Positions 34,218 to 44,024 of a DNA stretch of 64,000 nucleotides are shown one piece after another (positions within the stretch are counted from its first letter, which is position 1; each line of letters opens with the position of its first letter). The notes under the pieces were generated by a model. That model did not search any database. It saw only the letters and a list, made by a program, of their open reading frames with translations, and was not told where the DNA came from. A program made the position numbers and the translations under genes. The DNA is from Bacteroidaceae bacterium (GTDB lineage Bacteria; Bacteroidota; Bacteroidia; Bacteroidales; Bacteroidaceae): assembly GCA_017617315.1 (NCBI GenBank), contig JAFZWM010000008.1, positions 27,613-91,612 on the forward strand, in the 5' to 3' direction.

Positions 34218-36335
34218 TTATTTCATCACATATCTCACCTTGAAACCATAGTTTCTGCCCGGAAGCGGACGGTTAAGGTCGGAGAACACAGACTCGTTTG
34301 TCAGATTCTTAACCTTTACGGTTATAGTCCATCGGTTGTTCATAAAACTGTGCTCATATCCAAGGTCTATCGTGAAAGCCTCCGGAATCTTGCGGTCTTG
34401 ATATTTGCTCATCTCAAAGTCGTAGAAATACTCGCCGATGTATGACGCATCAGCCAGAAAACGGCTGTTCTGGTATTTTCCGCCGAAGAAATTCTCCTTG
34501 TGCAGTTCGAATCCGAAGTTTGCCAGCTTGTACGGCACATTAGGCATGCGCTTGTTGTAAGTCGGGTTTGCCGCAGTCGAGCCAAGCTCGTTCTTGCGCT
34601 TGTCGCGAAGGTCCTGATAGGTGGTATTGCAATAGATGTAAAGGAACGAGGTTACATCGCCCTTTGCCTCAATCTCCACGCCCTTGGTGTCTACCGTTCC
34701 GAAGTTTGCATATCGTGCCATCGTTGGAATCATATCTGCCTGATAGCGAATCATATTCTTCAGACGGTTGTAGAAATAGTTGGCCTCCAATTCGATGAAT
34801 CCGAAGGAGTTGGCGCGATGGTACAGCAGTCCGGCGTTGAGGCCGTTGCAGCGCTCCGGCTCGAGGTTGGCAGACGGCAGAATTGAATAGCCGTTGCCGG
34901 CAAGCTCTTCGGATGTAGGTATTCTGACTTCAGAACTGAACGTTGCCTTTGCCATGAGGTATTTGGTAAACTTATATCGCATGCTCTCGCTCGCGCCCCA
35001 ATAGTTCTTCGACAGTTTAATAGGCTGCGGATTGTTGATGTAGGTGTGTTCCAGAACCTTGGTGTCGGAAGTGTAATTGAAGTTCTTGAGCGTAGTGGCA
35101 CTCATGAACTTGCTGTCGAAAAGTGTGAGGTCGTACGACAGTCCGGTGGTGAAGCTGCTCGTCTTGCTGTCGAAATTAGTCTTGTAGCCAAACGACAGGT
35201 CCATCAGTTCGTTTTCGGGCTTCTGATTGTTGTGTGTGGCATAGACGTTGAGGTTGAACGAGTTGTGAACGTCTAAAAGATAGTTCATGTTAATCTTGGC
35301 AATGAAGTCGTGCGACTGATTTTTTGAGTCCGAGGCATAGTTGCTCAGTTCTCCGCCATAGGGCGAAACGGAAGGGTAGCGGTTGCCGTCCCAGTCGTAC
35401 TTGAATTTGGCATCATCGCGCATTCCGTTCCTGCCGTACGAGTAGGCTGCATCAACATCCAGGTCGAGACCGGCAAAAATAAAGTTGTCGCGCTTCAGCG
35501 TCAAGGCTGCAATTCCTGCTATGCCATGGTTGTAGGCTTCGCGAACATCAGAGTCTATGCCCTGAATCTCGGCCTTTGTTCCTAAGAATACGAGTTCCAG
35601 CTTTGCTTCGTCGAAATACCATTTTGTGGCCTTTATCGAGCCGCCCAGCATTGCTTTCTTAAATTTGTCGTGGTCGCGCTTGACCTTTCTGTCGTTAAGG
35701 TTTTTCAGAGTCATCTCATAGTCGTTGTCGGCATAGGTCAGCATACCGCCAAGGCCGAATTGGATGCCCGTTTTCTTGTTCGTCTGCTTCAAGGCCCAGT
35801 TGAATTTATGCGTGTTGAACGATGCAATCTCGTAGCTTGCATCAACATATACAGGCGGATATTCCTTCGTAACAACGTTTACCGCTCCGCCGAGAGCCGA
35901 GCCGCCGAAGCGGTAGGGCACGATGCCTTTGTAAACCTCAATGCGTTCAATCATGTCGGTATGAATATCGTTTAGCGACATATAGTCGGACATCTGCCCG
36001 ATAGCCGCCTCGTCTATGTATAGTCCCACGCGCTTGCCCTCAAGACCGCGCACCGATATTCGCGACGCGCTGCCCACGCCGCCTGTGTTTCTCACCGTTA
36101 TGCCAGCCATGCGCGAGAGGGCATCGTTTATGCTCGATGTTGTGCCTTCGAGCTGGCGTGCTCCGAGAACGGTTACGGGAATAGCTCCTTCGCGCATCTT
36201 TCTAATCTCATTGTGTGCAACGATGGTTACGTTTTCCAACTCTTGTCCGGCTATCGTAGTCGAGTCCGAATTGGTTTGTGCCGACATGCTTATTGCGGTT
36301 GTTGTCAGCAGAAAAATAGCAATTTTTGACCTCAT
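34218..36335 (-). CDS. TonB-dependent outer-membrane receptor
   Basis: 705 residues. Signal peptide MRSKIAIFLLTTTAISMSA-Q, TonB-box-like QELENVTIVAHN (about 31-42), plug domain (50-160) with INDALSRMAGITVRNTGGVG, SRISVRGLEGKRVGLYIDE and RFGGSALGGAVNVVTKEYP, then a 22-strand barrel ending NYGFKVRYVMK. No N-terminal carboxypeptidase-like domain and no SusD partner, so it is of the siderophore/metal/vitamin class rather than a glycan SusC. Its promoter carries the shared palindrome. Likely substrate a metal chelate, delivered with the propeller lipoprotein. Confidence 0.9.
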   Translation of the reverse strand: MRSKIAIFLLTTTAISMSAQTNSDSTTIAGQELENVTIVAHNEIRKMREGAIPVTVLGARQLEGTTSSINDALSRMAGITVRNTGGVGSASRISVRGLEGKRVGLYIDEAAIGQMSDYMSLNDIHTDMIERIEVYKGIVPYRFGGSALGGAVNVVTKEYPPVYVDASYEIASFNTHKFNWALKQTNKKTGIQFGLGGMLTYADNDYEMTLKNLNDRKVKRDHDKFKKAMLGGSIKATKWYFDEAKLELVFLGTKAEIQGIDSDVREAYNHGIAGIAALTLKRDNFIFAGLDLDVDAAYSYGRNGMRDDAKFKYDWDGNRYPSVSPYGGELSNYASDSKNQSHDFIAKINMNYLLDVHNSFNLNVYATHNNQKPENELMDLSFGYKTNFDSKTSSFTTGLSYDLTLFDSKFMSATTLKNFNYTSDTKVLEHTYINNPQPIKLSKNYWGASESMRYKFTKYLMAKATFSSEVRIPTSEELAGNGYSILPSANLEPERCNGLNAGLLYHRANSFGFIELEANYFYNRLKNMIRYQADMIPTMARYANFGTVDTKGVEIEAKGDVTSFLYIYCNTTYQDLRDKRKNELGSTAANPTYNKRMPNVPYKLANFGFELHKENFFGGKYQNSRFLADASYIGEYFYDFEMSKYQDRKIPEAFTIDLGYEHSFMNNRWTITVKVKNLTNESVFSDLNRPLPGRNYGFKVRYVMK

Positions 36336-36425
36336 GATTCAATGATTGTGTATGCTTTTGATTTTGGAATTGATTTCAAAATTAGATAATGTGCTGTTGC
36401 TCTTCATCTCTGTTAGAATCGTGTG

Positions 36426-36505
36426 CAAAATTATAATCGATGAAAAACCTTTGCAATCACTAAAAATAGTGAAACTGCTTGTTGTGTTAATCATTATTAG
36501 TGATT
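36426..36505 (-). promoter_or_regulatory. Shared regulon promoter, site B (TonB receptor)
   Basis: Minus strand: -7 TAATTTTG (36426-36433), 20 bp, -33 TTG (36454-36456), palindrome TCACTAAAAATAGTGA (36457-36472), then TAATCATTATT-AGTGATT (36488-36505). Leader to the start codon about 85 nt. Confidence 0.65.
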
Positions 36506-36582
36506 CATAATGCAGAAGATAACTGTCCGCCGAAAAACAAAAACTGACAAAGTTGGCAGATTTTTTGTCATGCAGAAAAGTT

Positions 36583-36600
36583 TGGCACGCTTTTAGCATG
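36583..36600 (+). promoter_or_regulatory. Sigma-54-like promoter of groESL
   Basis: TTGGCACGCTTTTAGCATG region: GG at 36584-36585 and GC at 36596-36597, exactly 10 bp apart, with the TGGCACG -24 element intact and one mismatch in the -12 element. A weaker GG-N10-GT copy starts at 36555. No TAnnTTTG box competes between it and groES. Confidence 0.5.
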
Positions 36601-36642
36601 ATACAATTCAGAAACAATAAAATCAATTAAAAAAATAACGAT

Positions 36643-36915
36643 ATGAATATTAAACCATTAGCAGACAGAGTTCTGGTTCTTCCTGCTCCAGCAGAGGAGA
36701 AGACAATAGGCGGAATTATCATTCCAGACACAGCAAAGGAAAAGCCTCTTCAGGGCAAGGTTGTTGCCACAGGCAATGGCACTAAGGACGAAGAGATGGT
36801 TGTAAAGGCTGGCGATACAGTTCTTTATGGCAAGTACGCTGGCACCGAAGTGGAGTTTGAGGGTACAAAGTACCTCATCATGCGCCAGAGCGACATTCTT
36901 GCTGTTCTTGGATAA
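36643..36915 (+). CDS. groES: Co-chaperonin GroES
   Basis: A 90-residue 10-kDa chaperonin forming the heptameric lid on Gro[22 protein letters not shown], the mobile loop [20 protein letters not shown], and [20 protein letters not shown] are all standard. First gene of the groESL operon, 55 bases upstream of groEL. Confidence 0.97.
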   Translation: MNIKPLADRVLVLPAPAEEKTIGGIIIPDTAKEKPLQGKVVATGNGTKDEEMVVKAGDTVLYGKYAGTEVEFEGTKYLIMRQSDILAVLG

Positions 36916-36958
36916 TCGGAGATAAAAATCGGTGAAGAAGAAAAGAAATTAACTTTAA

Positions 36959-38602
<1,644 letters not shown>

Positions 38603-38636
38603 TTAAGCGGATTTCATACCGATAAGATAAAAATGA

Positions 38637-38676
38637 AGCCGTCGTGCTCCGATAGAGGAGCATGGCGGCTTTTTGT
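38637..38676 (+). terminator. groEL terminator
   Basis: AGCCGTCGTGCTCC (38637-38650) pairs with AGGAGCATGGCGGCT (38656-38670) with one bulge, then TTTTTG. Confidence 0.85.
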
Positions 38677-38720
38677 TTTCCGTTATCTTATGAATTTGAA
38701 AGAGAATGCTTTTTCCGATA

Positions 38721-39149
38721 TCAGTTTGCTAACTGCTTGAAGTTAAAGGTATCGAAGATGTCTCCGGCTGTAACCTCAAGGGTGAGCTGTCTTTCCATTC
38801 CGGTTTCGTTGGCATCAAAAGTAACTTTGAGTTTGTTCCCGTTTATTTCGGCTTTAGCCCATTCTGTTGTCAATGTGTGCGGGGGAAGACTGTTCTCTTC
38901 GTGCTGTGGTAAGTAATGTTTTCCGTTAGATTCTGCATTTTCAATCCAAGGATAATAGTTGGTGCAGATGAATGTTAATTCTCCTCCGGCAGCTGGAATA
39001 TTGTTGCCATTCTTGGCGTTATTTTCGGTTTTCCATACCATAGGCTCCCATTCTCCGAGGGGGGCGTAACTGGTGCCGCCACAAGAGGCGAGTGTGATGG
39101 CGGCGGAGCCCATCACAAGGAGGTTGCTCCAGATTTTTGATAAGTTCAT
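38721..39149 (-). CDS. Small BACON-like lipoprotein
   Basis: 142 residues: signal MNLSKIWSNLLVMGSAAITLASC then one domain with the BACON pattern: PAAGGELTFICTNYYPWIEN, TEWAKAEINGNKLKVTFDAN, ETGMERQLTLEVTAGD, ending FNFKQ. BACON domains in Bacteroidetes are mucin- or carbohydrate-linked modules, usually part of larger proteins; here it is almost the whole protein. Convergent with groEL, monocistronic or with the LRR gene upstream (70 bases). Confidence 0.6.
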   Translation of the reverse strand: MNLSKIWSNLLVMGSAAITLASCGGTSYAPLGEWEPMVWKTENNAKNGNNIPAAGGELTFICTNYYPWIENAESNGKHYLPQHEENSLPPHTLTTEWAKAEINGNKLKVTFDANETGMERQLTLEVTAGDIFDTFNFKQLAN

Positions 39150-39219
39150 TTGCTTCTTTGTTTTCTATTATTGTAAATGCACGAAAGTCCAAAAGCTTGC
39201 ATGGAATAATAGAATTTTT

Positions 39220-40812
39220 TTATTTGCGTCGGTATATTATTTTCTCTCGCCGGCCTCTTATTATTCTGATTACAATAATGACTCCGAGCAGCAGAATCAT
39301 ACCTGTCGAGGCGATGTTGATAAGTAACTCTCGGGTAAAGAAAGGCTTACGGACTTTTATGCTTTCGATATTCTCGAAGTGTCCCCAAAGTTCGTGTTCT
39401 CTGTATTTTCTTATCATGTTTTGTGGAACGAACAGATAGCATTTTTTGTAAAAAAACAAATCGGGCACAAACGTATCATTGTATATTTCTATAATTCTGT
39501 TGCCTTTACATTCAATTTTTCTGATATTCGAACAGTTGTAGAAAGCGTGTCCGCTTATGCTACGCAACGATTTTGGAAAAATCAGGGTCAATATATCATT
39601 GCAGTTTCTGAAGGCATTTGGCGAGATATATTCTACACCTTCGGGGATGGTACTTTTGTTGCAGCCTTTTATCAGCAGATTGCCTTTGATTATGCAGTTG
39701 CAGTTCTCGCGACTATTGAAATGAGGATTTCTCTTGTCTACTACTATCGACTTGATACTATCGCAGTTCAAGAACACATCGCGCATCGCCACCTCGTGGT
39801 TTGCCAAGCCTTGGAGTCCTATAATGTATTCTATTCCTATTTTTTCTACACTTTTTGAGATGAAAACCTCTTTTACAGAGCGACAGTTGGCAAATGCCAG
39901 AGGCTTTATCTCTTTTACTCCATCGGGAAGCATTATTCTTTTCAGAGCGCTACAATCAGCAAAGGCGTTTATGCCGATTTCCTTGACAGAATTGGCAGGA
40001 ATGTTAAGTTGGCTGAGTTTTGTACAACCTCTGAAAGCATTTTTGCCTATTGCCTTTGCGCTTTTTGGCACGATGCTGTTGTTGCAGCCTGTTATTATCG
40101 TGTTGTCGTGTGTGCTGATTATGCAGTTGCAATTGTCGCGGCTGTCATAAAATTGGTTATCTTTGTCAACCGTTATGCTTTTTAGATTGGTGCATTGGCT
40201 GAAAACGTTGCCTGAATCTATCCGTTCTACGCTCTTTGGTATTTTTATACTTGCCAAATCCTTGCATCTGTCGAAACATGAAGATTGTATGGTTGTTACT
40301 CCTTCGGGAAATTCGATGTTTTTTAGTCCTCGGCAACCGCTGAAAGCATATTTGCCGATGGAAGTTACGCCTTTTGGAATAATGCTGTTCTTGCTGCCTA
40401 CAACCAGCGTGTTGGTACTTTTCTCAATTAAGCAGTTGCCGCGACTGATGTAGTATTTGTTACGGCTGTCAACAATAATAGAATCGAGGTTGTTGCAATG
40501 TATGAATGCCTTGGCATCGATATTTCTGATATTTCTTGAAATGTAAATTTTGCGCAATTCATTATAGTTGCCAAAAGTGTTTTCTTCTATTTTAGTGAGG
40601 TCGTCTGGTGTCACGAATTCTGTCGGACTCTCCTGAACATCTTTCAGCATCTTTCGTGAATGATAAAAATAGTCGTATTCTCCCGTGTATTCTTCTGTAA
40701 GTTTCGAAGCATTATGATGGAAAACGCTCGATGAGTGCGAGATGCCCAGCACGATGCAGATTACAAGTGCCAGACAGAAGAGCGATACGCAAATGATTAT
40801 AATTCTTTTCAT
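39220..40812 (-). CDS. BspA-like leucine-rich-repeat membrane protein
   Basis: 530 residues with an N-terminal hydrophobic segment (IIIICVSLFCLALVICIVLG), about ten LRR_5 units of the form GVTSIGKYAFSGCRGLKNIE and VKEIGINAFADCSALKRIML, and a C-terminal TM helix (LINIASTGMILLLGVIIVIR) followed by RRK-rich tail. The LRR_5 (Treponema pallidum/BspA) repeats mediate adhesion in secreted forms; here both ends are membrane anchored, so the repeats face the periplasm. A TATTTTTG box at 40835-40842 precedes it. Confidence 0.8.
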   Translation of the reverse strand: MKRIIIICVSLFCLALVICIVLGISHSSSVFHHNASKLTEEYTGEYDYFYHSRKMLKDVQESPTEFVTPDDLTKIEENTFGNYNELRKIYISRNIRNIDAKAFIHCNNLDSIIVDSRNKYYISRGNCLIEKSTNTLVVGSKNSIIPKGVTSIGKYAFSGCRGLKNIEFPEGVTTIQSSCFDRCKDLASIKIPKSVERIDSGNVFSQCTNLKSITVDKDNQFYDSRDNCNCIISTHDNTIITGCNNSIVPKSAKAIGKNAFRGCTKLSQLNIPANSVKEIGINAFADCSALKRIMLPDGVKEIKPLAFANCRSVKEVFISKSVEKIGIEYIIGLQGLANHEVAMRDVFLNCDSIKSIVVDKRNPHFNSRENCNCIIKGNLLIKGCNKSTIPEGVEYISPNAFRNCNDILTLIFPKSLRSISGHAFYNCSNIRKIECKGNRIIEIYNDTFVPDLFFYKKCYLFVPQNMIRKYREHELWGHFENIESIKVRKPFFTRELLINIASTGMILLLGVIIVIRIIRGRREKIIYRRK

Positions 40813-41018
40813 TTTTTGCTGTCTTAGTTTTTTGCAAAAATAATGTTTTAATGAAAAATTATTTCTGTCTTGCCAAGAAGTTTGCGCTTCGTCCAGTTTC
40901 CATGATTGTCATATTCTATGATTCTGGAATGAGGAGCATCTTTTTTCTTTCTGTTTTTTGCTGATAATTTGCGCATTACCGACTTTTTTTGCTATCTTTC
41001 GGCTGATTTTTAAGAATA

Positions 41019-41927
41019 ATGATTATGAAAAAGTTCCTTGTTCCATTTTTCGCTTTGTTCTTGTTTTCGTGTGGAAACTCGTCGAGGCAGAATACAGCCG
41101 ATAGTCAGAACGATTCGCTCTGGGCAGAAAAATCGGCCGTTGAAACAGCCAAGCCGATGCAGCCCGTTTATGTGGTTTGCGATGTCTACGGCGAGAAGTT
41201 TCTGCTTCGCCAGCGTTTCGACGAGGGCGAAAAGCCTTCTGCCCCCGACTCGCTAAATAAATACAAGTTCGTTATCTACAAAGGAAAATCGCATGCCGTA
41301 TCATTCTGCCGTTTTCAGCCCGAAAATGCCGAAATGAACACGGGGCGCGACAGTTACCGCAATTTCGACAACCTTTCGGGATGGCTCTACACGATGGATA
41401 GCGGCAAGTTGCTCGAAAATCCAAAAGACGAGTGGGACGCCATCTGGGACGCCGCCCTTCTTGTTGACAGTCTGTTCCTGAAGCAGAACACCATTCTGCC
41501 GTTTAAAGATAAATCTGCGGCAACAGCCGATGTGAAGTCGGCATTGGAAAAGAAATACGGACGCAAGATTAAGACTGTTGCGTCGTCGCAAGCCTTTGGC
41601 GAAAAAGGGGAATATCAGATTGTGAATGTTCAATTCGTAAATAAAGGTACTGAGGCTCTTGGCGTTACGGCACTATGCAAGGACGGCTCTCTGCTCGCCA
41701 CCAAAGATTTTCCAGCCGCGTGGAACGACGAGTCGGTCTGGCGAGTTGACGACGAGGGCGAGTTTCACGGTCTGCACTTAGACCTTGCCACGCTCAGCAA
41801 CGGCGTGCTAACGCTATACACGGCTAACTTCGGTGCAGAAGGCATAAACTACGCATCGTTTGTGATAAAAGACGGCTCGTTTGCCGACGGCGGTTTGTCT
41901 GACACGTTCTATCAGTCGCCTGAGTAG
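41019..41927 (+). CDS. Lipoprotein of unknown function
   Basis: 302 residues, lipoprotein signal MIMKKFLVPFFALFLFSC with Cys18; starts at ATG 41019 or the inner ATG 41025. The mature part has a Ser/Asp-rich linker then a soluble domain (QPVYVVCDVYGEKFLLRQRF, WDAALLVDSLFLKQNTILPF, GEFHGLHLDLATLSNGVLTL). No family recognised. Monocistronic with a strong terminator; TATCTTTC (40993) is a possible weak -7 box. Confidence 0.7.
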   Translation: MIMKKFLVPFFALFLFSCGNSSRQNTADSQNDSLWAEKSAVETAKPMQPVYVVCDVYGEKFLLRQRFDEGEKPSAPDSLNKYKFVIYKGKSHAVSFCRFQPENAEMNTGRDSYRNFDNLSGWLYTMDSGKLLENPKDEWDAIWDAALLVDSLFLKQNTILPFKDKSAATADVKSALEKKYGRKIKTVASSQAFGEKGEYQIVNVQFVNKGTEALGVTALCKDGSLLATKDFPAAWNDESVWRVDDEGEFHGLHLDLATLSNGVLTLYTANFGAEGINYASFVIKDGSFADGGLSDTFYQSPE

Positions 41928-41941
41928 TTTTTGATATAGAA

Positions 41942-41977
41942 AAAGAGACAAACAAAGCAAATGTTTGTCTCTTTTTT
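41942..41977 (+). terminator. Rho-independent terminator
   Basis: AAAGAGACAAACA (41942-41954) pairs with TGTTTGTCTCTTT (41962-41974), 7-nt loop, T-run. Confidence 0.9.
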
Positions 41978-41996
41978 TGATGTTTTTTCAAACTGC

Positions 41997-42031
41997 GATT
42001 GCTCGGGATGCCTTCGGGATTCGTTCGGGAT
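41997..42031. repeat. 11-bp-period array, locus 5
   Basis: GATTGCTCGGG, ATGCCTTCGGG, ATTCGTTCGGG in register; almost the same sequence as 11120-11155. Confidence 0.6.
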
Positions 42032-42060
42032 TTTGCTTCTGTTTATCAGATTGTTGTTAT

Positions 42061-42810
42061 CTAATTCATTATAGAAAAATAATCTCTATCGTTAAACACA
42101 AAGAATGTGTGCAAAGTGTGCAATTTACAATATGTAATTACATTCTTGTAGATTTCCATGTCGGATTTTGGAAGGTTGCTAATATCATCATGTACGATTA
42201 CTAACGGTTTGCCAATCCAAAAAGGCTCGTAAAGCAACTTTGGCATAGCGTCCCAATTGCATGTGATATGCGGAGGTATGTGTACATGCGTCTTCAATTC
42301 TGATAGTAATTCCTCCTTATGGTTTACGCTGGCAATCTTTGCCACAAAGACGTCCTTTTGCTGAAAATCCTTTATATCATCAACCGATTTGTAGACATTT
42401 ATATTCTTGGTCATATCTACCAAATCCAAAAAGATGTGTGCATCTATGACTTTGATATAGAAGTATTTGTTGTCATAGCTCATAGAGTAAATAAACAGAC
42501 TGTTACCTTCTTGTTTCATTTCAAGAATAAGAGCAAGGTTTGGCATGACAAACGAGTCTTCCATATAGGCAGTTTCATCTTTCGTATTCCAAATGAATTT
42601 GTTTTTCATCACAAAACTGTTGCACTTCTTTTCGTTATACTCTTCATCTACTTGTATCGAAGTCCAGTTCTTTATAAAAAAATGGCAAGGTTTTGTTACA
42701 TGCTTCTTCTGATTGTTATCAAAATAATAATCAAAAGAAAAGGATATCATTCTCTTTTGGCTATCAAAAATAAAGTCGGTTATATAGATATCATCGAATG
42801 AATAATACAT
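42061..42810 (-). CDS. Barstar-like domain protein (orphan immunity candidate)
   Basis: 249 residues, no signal peptide. The N-terminal 150 residues are unrecognised and rich in Phe/Tyr/Asp. The C-terminal 90 resemble barstar, the ribonuclease (barnase) inhibitor: VAKIASVNHKEELLSELKTH, IPPHITCNWDAMPKLLYEPF, KPLVIVHDDISNLP, with the NWDA helix and hydrophobic strand typical of the family. No barnase-type nuclease gene is adjacent. It may be an immunity protein without its toxin, with the N-terminal part a companion domain. Moderate confidence. Confidence 0.55.
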   Translation of the reverse strand: MYYSFDDIYITDFIFDSQKRMISFSFDYYFDNNQKKHVTKPCHFFIKNWTSIQVDEEYNEKKCNSFVMKNKFIWNTKDETAYMEDSFVMPNLALILEMKQEGNSLFIYSMSYDNKYFYIKVIDAHIFLDLVDMTKNINVYKSVDDIKDFQQKDVFVAKIASVNHKEELLSELKTHVHIPPHITCNWDAMPKLLYEPFWIGKPLVIVHDDISNLPKSDMEIYKNVITYCKLHTLHTFFVFNDRDYFSIMN

Positions 42811-42841
42811 AATGTTTTATCAGATTGTTGTTTAGTCTAAT

Positions 42842-43516
42842 TCAATTTTCTGTTTCATAGCTCTGAGATTCTTCAATAGGAATACCATTTCGCTGCCAAT
42901 TACTCATAAATCCATCAAAAGTTTGTTTTTTATAGTTCCAATTCTCATTTATCGTGCTTAGAAGTACACTTTCGGGATGCTTTGCCAATGCTTCCGTCAA
43001 ACACCTTTTGGCTGCCATATCCCCCTTATAAAGAGACAAGGCTGTAACCTTGGAAACAACTACACTTTCATCATATTTCTTTTCTAACAGACTATCGCAT
43101 AAAAATATAGCTCGGGACAAATAGTACGCTGAGGAATCGCTTTTGTTTGCCTTTTTATATTTTTTTCCGTAAAAAACCAGTCTTAGCAAATTATCTGAAG
43201 GAAGAAGGCTCATGGCAGTTTCCATGTCTTTTTCATACCTAACAGAGTCGCCCAAAATAGCATATGCGCCAGCTTTGTTCCAATAGAAACGATGTCTGTC
43301 GAATTGTATCGTGTCAATAGATATTGCGCTATCCAATAAATGTATAGCTATTCTTATCTTTGTTGAATCAACGGACTGCATCAACATAAGCGCGCTATCG
43401 TTTAAATGAATAGCATTGGAGTTGTGCTGATTCTCTACTTTTTTACTATTTTCAGAGTTACAACCAACAGCAAAAAGTAAAGATACGCACATAACGCACA
43501 ATATAAAATTTTTCAT
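42842..43516 (-). CDS. TPR-like lipoprotein
   Basis: 224 residues; signal MKNFILCVMCVSLLFAVGC with Cys19. The chain is helical with TPR-like spacing (SALMLMQSVDSTKIRIAIHL, HRFYWNKAGAYAILGDSVRY, SAYYLSRAIFLCDSLLEKKY, KRCLTEALAKHPESVLLST). Located between the barstar-like gene and a secreted protein on the same strand. AT-rich like its neighbour. Function unknown. Confidence 0.65.
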   Translation of the reverse strand: MKNFILCVMCVSLLFAVGCNSENSKKVENQHNSNAIHLNDSALMLMQSVDSTKIRIAIHLLDSAISIDTIQFDRHRFYWNKAGAYAILGDSVRYEKDMETAMSLLPSDNLLRLVFYGKKYKKANKSDSSAYYLSRAIFLCDSLLEKKYDESVVVSKVTALSLYKGDMAAKRCLTEALAKHPESVLLSTINENWNYKKQTFDGFMSNWQRNGIPIEESQSYETEN

Positions 43517-43527
43517 GGCTATGGTGT

Positions 43528-44019
43528 TTAGAAATCTTCAAAAATATTGGGGACAAGCATATCGAGCAGCCAGCCCTTTGCTTCGAGTATTGTGGCAAAG
43601 CGGCTTCCACCAAAGTCGCAGACGTAGCGATGCTTTTCTGTTCCCTTCGCGGTCTTTATGGTCAGATATATATCCTCGTTCTCGTATCGGAAAGTGAAAA
43701 CAGCTTTCCGGTATAAGTTTTCGAGCTGTTCAGCCCACGAAAACTGACTTATGTAATTTCCGAAGTTCTCTATTTCGTAGTCGTTGGCGACTTTCTTGTA
43801 GTTTAGCGGAGTAATCTCGCCATTATAGGTTAGAATGAACAGCTTGCCGTTCTCCATCTGAAAGCCCTCGATAGGAAACAGATATTTCCCGTCGGCTTTT
43901 CTCTCGTATACAATGCTGTCTACAAAATTGCTTTCAATCCAAGCAGTATTCTTGTTCTGTCCCGAAACAGAACAGAATTGCATCAACGCAAAAATTAGCA
44001 GAAGAATCTTATTGTTCAT
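43528..44019 (-). CDS. Secreted protein of unknown function
   Basis: 163 residues with signal peptide MNNKILLLIFALMQFCSVSG-Q. Mature part: FPIEGFQMENGKLFILTYNG, FTFRYENEDIYLTIKTAKGT, ending MLVPNIFEDF. No family recognised. It starts 5 bases after the ABC exporter stop, so it is probably expressed with it. Confidence 0.6.
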   Translation of the reverse strand: MNNKILLLIFALMQFCSVSGQNKNTAWIESNFVDSIVYERKADGKYLFPIEGFQMENGKLFILTYNGEITPLNYKKVANDYEIENFGNYISQFSWAEQLENLYRKAVFTFRYENEDIYLTIKTAKGTEKHRYVCDFGGSRFATILEAKGWLLDMLVPNIFEDF

Positions 44020-44024
44020 GATTC

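Noticed and set aside
36339..36626. 95-codon minus-strand ORF between the TonB receptor and groES
   Set aside because: It covers the TonB receptor promoter and the sigma-54-like site and shows no protein features.
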